This document shows positions 59,340-64,000 of a DNA stretch of 64,000 bases, piece after piece. The stretch covers positions 6,386,001 through 6,450,000 of the forward strand of contig NC_047096.1 in the NCBI RefSeq assembly GCF_902459505.1, written 5' to 3'. Position 1 is the first letter of the stretch. Each line of letters opens with the position of its first letter. The translations under genes and the position numbers were made by a program. The notes beneath the pieces are model-generated. The model saw only the letters and a list, made by a program, of their open reading frames with translations. It did no database searches and was not told where the DNA came from. The DNA is from Geotrypetes seraphini (taxonomy: Eukaryota; Chordata; Amphibia; Gymnophiona; Dermophiidae).

Positions 59340-62141
59340 CCATTAAAAATGTGCCCTCTTTTCTGATACCGTGTGCATGATGGTTCATTTGAAAATGACC
59401 TGCACCATCATGGAAAATGTTCAAATTTCCCATGCCATTTCAATGAATGCCCAGCTCTAGTAACTATGGCTGTCCAAAACAGACCTGACTTTCTGTCCCT
59501 CCAAGACTGGGATTGAATGACTCCATCAGAGCTCATTAAGTTCAGATAGAGTTCTTTCCTCCATGTAAAATGGATCATTGCATTTTCGCACGTGTCACCA
59601 GCAAAATAGATTTCTTTCTCCAAGGAGAACAGAGGGGGGGGGGGAGGGGGGGATGTAGGACAAAACAAGGTTGAGTAATGTTTTACGAGTTCTTCAGCCA
59701 AACACTTGACTTCGGCTTTCTGATTGGCCACTGGGTTCTAATTGTAATGGCACAATTATGCTTATGATAGTGTAATTCCAGGGATATTATACTCATGACA
59801 TTGCTGTTAATATGAACTAAAGTCATTCATTAGGAACCGTATTCATACAATGGCAGTCAAATGAATTGTGCTAACAATGACATCTAGGGGTCAATTCACC
59901 AAGTACAGAACCAACTCCAGCTGTTACAAGGCTGTCCTGAGAACGCATCGCTGAAAGATTTGCTATTTGCTCAGGCGAGATCAAAGAACTACAAACGACA
60001 ATTTCGGTTTGCTCTTTTTGAGTTTTCCACTCAGTTGGAGTTGCCATCTAATCAGCTATGTATTGATCCTTAATTTGCAACTATCCAGGCTTTAAAAAAA
60101 AAAAAAAAATCCCTTTTTATTAGCCCAGCCATCTCAGTGACAGCTCTTGGTCACAAACTGGAACTCCCTGTCCGACCACTAGATGTCACTGTAGAGACGG
60201 TGTGTCTTTCGATGGGTCTGAAGTGCATGTCCCATTGCCTTTTGCAATATCAGAATCCACTGGCATCACCAGGCAAGAGAACAGATTGATTTCGACCACT
60301 TATGATGCCATTAGCTGGTAGCATGTACTCGGATCCTATGTGATGCCACTGCCAGAACTTTTATACAAGACTCCCCTACAGTGATTTGAAATTGAATTGC
60401 AAAGTTCCTTACAGAATTTCAAGAGCATCAACTCAAGTAAAATGATGAATAACCCTCTTCTGAAATGTATTGCACTACTAAAATTTTTCTTACCTGATGG
60501 GGGGGGGGGAAATCAAAATTTTTTTGGAACTCTAATTTTAAACTCAAACAGAACATATTAAACTCAAGGCAGTTGACCTCCGTCTAATGGGCTTATTCCC
60601 TAATTCTCACCCCATTTTGATTTGAAGATCTACATATTTGTTTTTTCATCCATCCCATGGATGTAAACAGGGAAAAACTCATTTGTACAAATGGCCCACC
60701 AATAGTGCAGCTTCTCGCCCGAAGGAATGAACTAAGCATCGCTCAGCATTGTCAAGTCATTCATTTTCAAAGCAGTGAGCAGAAAAGACAGTCAATCCAA
60801 GGTCAGCCTTTCAACCGGACCTCCTCTCTCGTGCCTTCTGATAAGCTTTAGCAAAGCCTGGTGTCAAACACAAATCCAAATATTAACCTGGCTACTGCAG
60901 TATTTACAATGGACTGAGCCTGTGGCACATCCCCTACACAGCAAAAAAGCATGGGTACAGATAACAAACTACATTCAAATGCATTTATGAAAGCCCGGTG
61001 AAACATATATATATTTTTTTCTTTGCATGGTAGTTTGCTTTTGCCATTGAATGTTTTACAAGATAAAACCAAACACTGTTTTTCCCTTGCCAACATATAC
61101 ATTTTTTTTTCTCCAAATACACAACTGATAAGTCCACAAATGTTGCTTACAAATAATTGTGAAAATAGAAAGCAGAAATTAGTTTGGGACTATAACTACC
61201 AAAAAGCCAGATCATAATTTTGTACACAATTATGTTTTCACAGAGACAATAATCAGCAGACAGAAAAAAAAGAATACACCATATGCACTGGTTTTGATGT
61301 GAAAAAAAAAGGCTGCTAAAAAAATTCTCTTAAGAAAATGAACACCATCAATGAAAGGAAATTCTGTTGTTTCCTGTTTATTTATGTGGCCAGTTGCTAT
61401 CGTGTGCCAAATCAGTAAACTGTGCTAGGAGCATATTATGAAAGTCAATATCTTAATTATCGTATTTTCAGTACTATCACACACAAACAAAAAATAGAAT
61501 TCTGTCATTGACTTTTTAATTGTTTTTTTCCTAAACTTTTCTCACTACAAAAGAAAAAAGAAAAGAAAAGACAAACAAAACAACTGTTCCCTCCCCCTCC
61601 CCCAAAAGCGAAAAAATATAATAATGGTGGATTTTGGTTGATTAAAGATTCTCTTCCATGGAGAAATTTTTCACAAAAGCCATTGCTTGTCATCTATTTT
61701 TTTATATATTTATTTATTTGTCATTTCTTCATGAATAAATATTATCCATTAAAATCCTTTAAAAAAGGTGCTTTAGACACAGTGTTACAAATTGCTTCAT
61801 CTGATATCCTTGTCGTCACCACGCCTCTTCTTTCTGGCATTCCAGAAATGTACGCATTTTCCTTTCGTTTCAAGCAATTCTTTGATGTCTTTACCTTATT
61901 TTTCACATGCTCCTTTCAAAGAAATCTTTACCTTGTCTTTCCAAACCACTGAGGTGCTGAGTGAGATCCAGGAAGACCGTGCCATTTTCTCCCGCTTTTG
62001 CCTATTCCCATCACGATGTGCTACTCTCTTGTACTTCCAAGCCACGACTGTTTTCTCAGTGACTAAAGAAAGAAAACGTGGCGAGGATTCAGGAGGCTCC
62101 CGCGTAAGCGTTGGATCTGCAGTTCAGATGCGACAGGATCT
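59340..62141 (-). other. KCND3: Putative KCND3 3'UTR
   Basis: About 2.8 kb directly downstream of the KCND3 stop on the minus strand, AT-rich and without any recognised interspersed repeat, in sharp contrast to the rest of the window. Candidate AATAAA signals on the minus strand occur for example at 60121-60116 (followed by a U-rich stretch) and near 61382. Purifying selection on a long UTR is a natural explanation for the lack of insertions. The real 3' end is not determined. Confidence 0.6.
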
Positions 62142-62349
62142 TTATAAAGCAGAAACTTTAACCACATTGGTGGTGGTGGTGGTGGTGGTAATGTTTGTTG
62201 CCTGGCCTAGCGACCCTGCAGGCCTGTTACTGTCCCCCTCTGGCGTCAGTGCCGGCGACGTAGGGATACTGATTATTGCCGTTGTTATTTGAGAAGCTTT
62301 GCAGTTTGGTCTCAGGCCATCGTCAGACTTCAGGTTTAGACTGGAACGG
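62142..62349 (-). CDS. KCND3: KCND3 (Kv4.3) terminal coding exon
   Basis: Minus strand, acceptor CTGTCTTCTAG just upstream (62360-62350) after a pyrimidine tract. One base completes a split serine codon, then 68 codons and TAA at 62144-62142. The peptide opens [17 protein letters not shown], contains ITTAIISIP and PALTPEG, and ends NVVKVSAL. This is the C-terminus of Kv4.3 as in mammals. KCND3 forms the A-type potassium channel pore in neurons and heart; the cytoplasmic tail seen here ends in the conserved VSAL, a class I PDZ-binding sequence. A run of seven threonines (ACC repeat) replaces a more mixed stretch in human. Upstream exons lie beyond the right edge. KCND3 convergent to DDX20 matches human synteny. 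Confidence 0.97.
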
Positions 62350-62484
62350 CTAGAAGACAGAGGAGGATTGAGTTATAGAGAAGGTTAAATTACTGGTTCC
62401 CCAGCCTGTCCTAGAAGCAGAACCTAATTGGTCTGGTGTTTTTTTTGTGTTTTTTTTAGAAATCCCTAATGATTTTGCATGAAA

Positions 62485-62790
62485 TACATTTCTATACACT
62501 AGAACATAAAGAGTTGTCATACTGGGATAGATCAAAGATCCATCAAGTCTAGTATCTTCCACCAATGGCCAACCTAGGTTACAACTCCCTGGCAAGATCC
62601 TAAGAGGTAAAATAGAGTTTATGCTGCTTGTCCTAGGAATAAGCAGTGGATTTTTCCCAAGTCCATAATAATGGTTTAAGAACTTTTGTTTTAGGAAATG
62701 ATCCAAGCCTTTTTTAAACCCTGCTAAGCTAACTGCTTTCATCACTTGCTCTGGCAATGAATTCCAGAGTTTAATTGCACATTAGATGAA
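62485..62790 (-). mobile_element. CR1 LINE 3' end
   Basis: Reversed tail (TACTGGGATAGATCAAAGAT, GGCCAACCTAGGTTACAACT) and ORF2 C-terminus (GGCAATGAATTCCAGAGTTT). Same subfamily as 26520-27175, with GGATTTTTCCCAAGTCCATA. Confidence 0.8.
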
Positions 62791-63005
62791 TAAATATCAT
62801 ATATAACTCAAACAACATCCCTTTGAATTCCAATATCTGAACAACATACACATCTTCTAAAAGGATTAGGCAAAAGTGACAAAATTATTGTAAATCTGAT
62901 TACCTAGGAGGTCAAACAATAATGATAAAATAACTAGCTCAGGGTTGAGAAATGACAAACCCAGACCAGAATTGCCCTGTATTATATTTACGAGACCAGC
63001 TAGAA

Positions 63006-63297
63006 CAGTGGTCTCAAACTCGCGGCCCACCAGGTACTATTTTGAAGCCCTCGGTATGTTTATCATAATCACAAAAGTAAAATAAAACCGTTTCTTGATC
63101 ATATGTCTCTTTAGCTATAAATGACAATATTATTATTAAGACTTAGCCAAAAGGAAAGATTTATCAACTAGAAAGAGTTTTACCTCGTGCAAAATTGTCA
63201 TTTCTTTAATAAGACATTAACTATTTTTTTTGAGGCCCTCCAAGTACCTACAAATCCAAAATGTGGCCCAGCAAAGGGTTTGAGTTGGAGACCACTG
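63006..63297. mobile_element. hAT-D MITE, complete
   Basis: CAGTGGTCTCAAACTCGCGG and GAGTTGGAGACCACTG ends. The 8-bp duplication is AGCTAGAA (62998-63005) and AGCAAGAA (63298-63305), one mismatch. It provides the reference for the split copy at 16938-18960. Confidence 0.9.
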
Positions 63298-64000
63298 AGC
63301 AAGAACAATCTATTTTTTCTCTCCCACTAGGGATCCCTTCCATATTCATCCCTATAAAAGACTCATTCCCTTATTCTGTATTCACACAGGGCTTCCAGAG
63401 ATAAGGTTAGGCCCACTTCATTAGAATTTTATCTCTTTTTCAAGGCCTCCATTCTCTTACCCCTTTATCTTTTTTTTTTCTTTTCTTTTCACAGAAATCC
63501 TGAGGACTTGGCGGCTGTGAGCATCTCTATTACATCTGCTTCCTATAATTAATTACCCATAGAAAATGATAGGTTTTCTCTTCTATGCATCTGCAAGCTA
63601 TTGGAACCCAGGGATTTTTTTTTTCTTTATAGCTTTCTTTTTTTTTTAGTTCAATTACTCCTTTTTTCAACATATTTCTAACTCAAAGGGAAAAATTCTG
63701 GCTTTAAGTCAAAAGTAAAGTGTAGTTTACCTGCTTACTTTTGGTGGGGGAAGGGTTTGGGGTTAGAGGGGGAGACAAAAGGTAAAGCAGTGAGACAAGG
63801 GGAAACAATTCAGTTTTAGCCCCTGCAACGGTTGTGGGTAGGATCCTCCCCTCTCTGCCCACCCCAAATTACGCCTATGGTAGCTTCATATGGGAAGGTA
63901 ACAGTCAAAATGATTTTTTTTGTGTGTGTGGCATGGTATTTTTAAATAAAAAATTGTTAAAAAAACTTTGATAAGATAGTCAAGAGCCTTCTGCAGCACG

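Larger units (their letters stand above)
62350..64000 (-). other. KCND3: KCND3 last intron (part)
   Basis: Contains a CR1 fragment and a complete hAT-D MITE. 63306-64000 is T-rich and unassigned. No further exon was recognised before the edge. Confidence 0.8.

Noticed and set aside
61792-62292. 166-codon plus-strand frame over the KCND3 exon
   Set aside because: Antisense to the KCND3 coding exon; the minus strand has the conserved protein and splice site.

Overview
This is tetrapod nuclear DNA, clearly not bacterial. Coding exons are short, bounded by GT..AG splice sites and scattered through repeat-filled introns. Three host genes are recognisable, in the same order and orientation I know from human 1p13.2: INKA2 (minus, first coding exon only), DDX20/GEMIN3 (plus, complete, 11 coding exons) and KCND3 (minus, last coding exon plus a long 3'UTR). 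The repeat mix is CR1 with TTCTTATG-type tails, L2-like and L1 LINEs, tRNA-derived CORE-type SINEs, Penelope-like elements (PLEs), Helitrons and many palindromic hAT and Harbinger-like MITEs. It fits a non-mammalian tetrapod. A caecilian amphibian is my best guess, from remembered repeat types rather than a search.

Layout. 1-720 is a tandem array with a small insertion. About 930-2300 holds INKA2 intron 1, the 12-codon first exon and a putative CRE/TATA promoter. 2.3-16.3 kb is intergenic and filled with CR1, L2, SINE, PLE and hAT copies. 16.40-16.46 kb is a CpG-rich DDX20 promoter with CCAAT, NRF1 and TCTCGCGAGA elements. 16.46-46.09 kb is DDX20; its spliced reading frame is 2442 nt (813 residues plus stop) and every intron phase fits. 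A mariner element begins 69 bp after the DDX20 stop. 47.4-59.3 kb between the convergent DDX20 and KCND3 genes is again mostly repeats. About 59.3-62.14 kb is free of recognised interspersed repeats and is probably KCND3 3'UTR. 62142-62349 is the KCND3 terminal coding exon, and the rest is KCND3 intron.

The host genes are not an operon and share no pathway. DDX20 is the DEAD-box subunit of the SMN complex, KCND3 encodes Kv4.3, and INKA2 encodes a PAK4 inhibitor. The most unusual content is in the repeats. Several Penelope-like termini fold, by eye, as minimal hammerhead ribozymes. A CR1 3' tail module has expanded separately into a 56-bp array and a 135-bp higher-order array. Two Helitrons carry purine-rich minisatellites just before their 3' hairpins. 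Many nested insertions can be ordered in time from intact target-site duplications. I recognised no LTR retrovirus, Polinton, CRISPR array or functional RNA gene.
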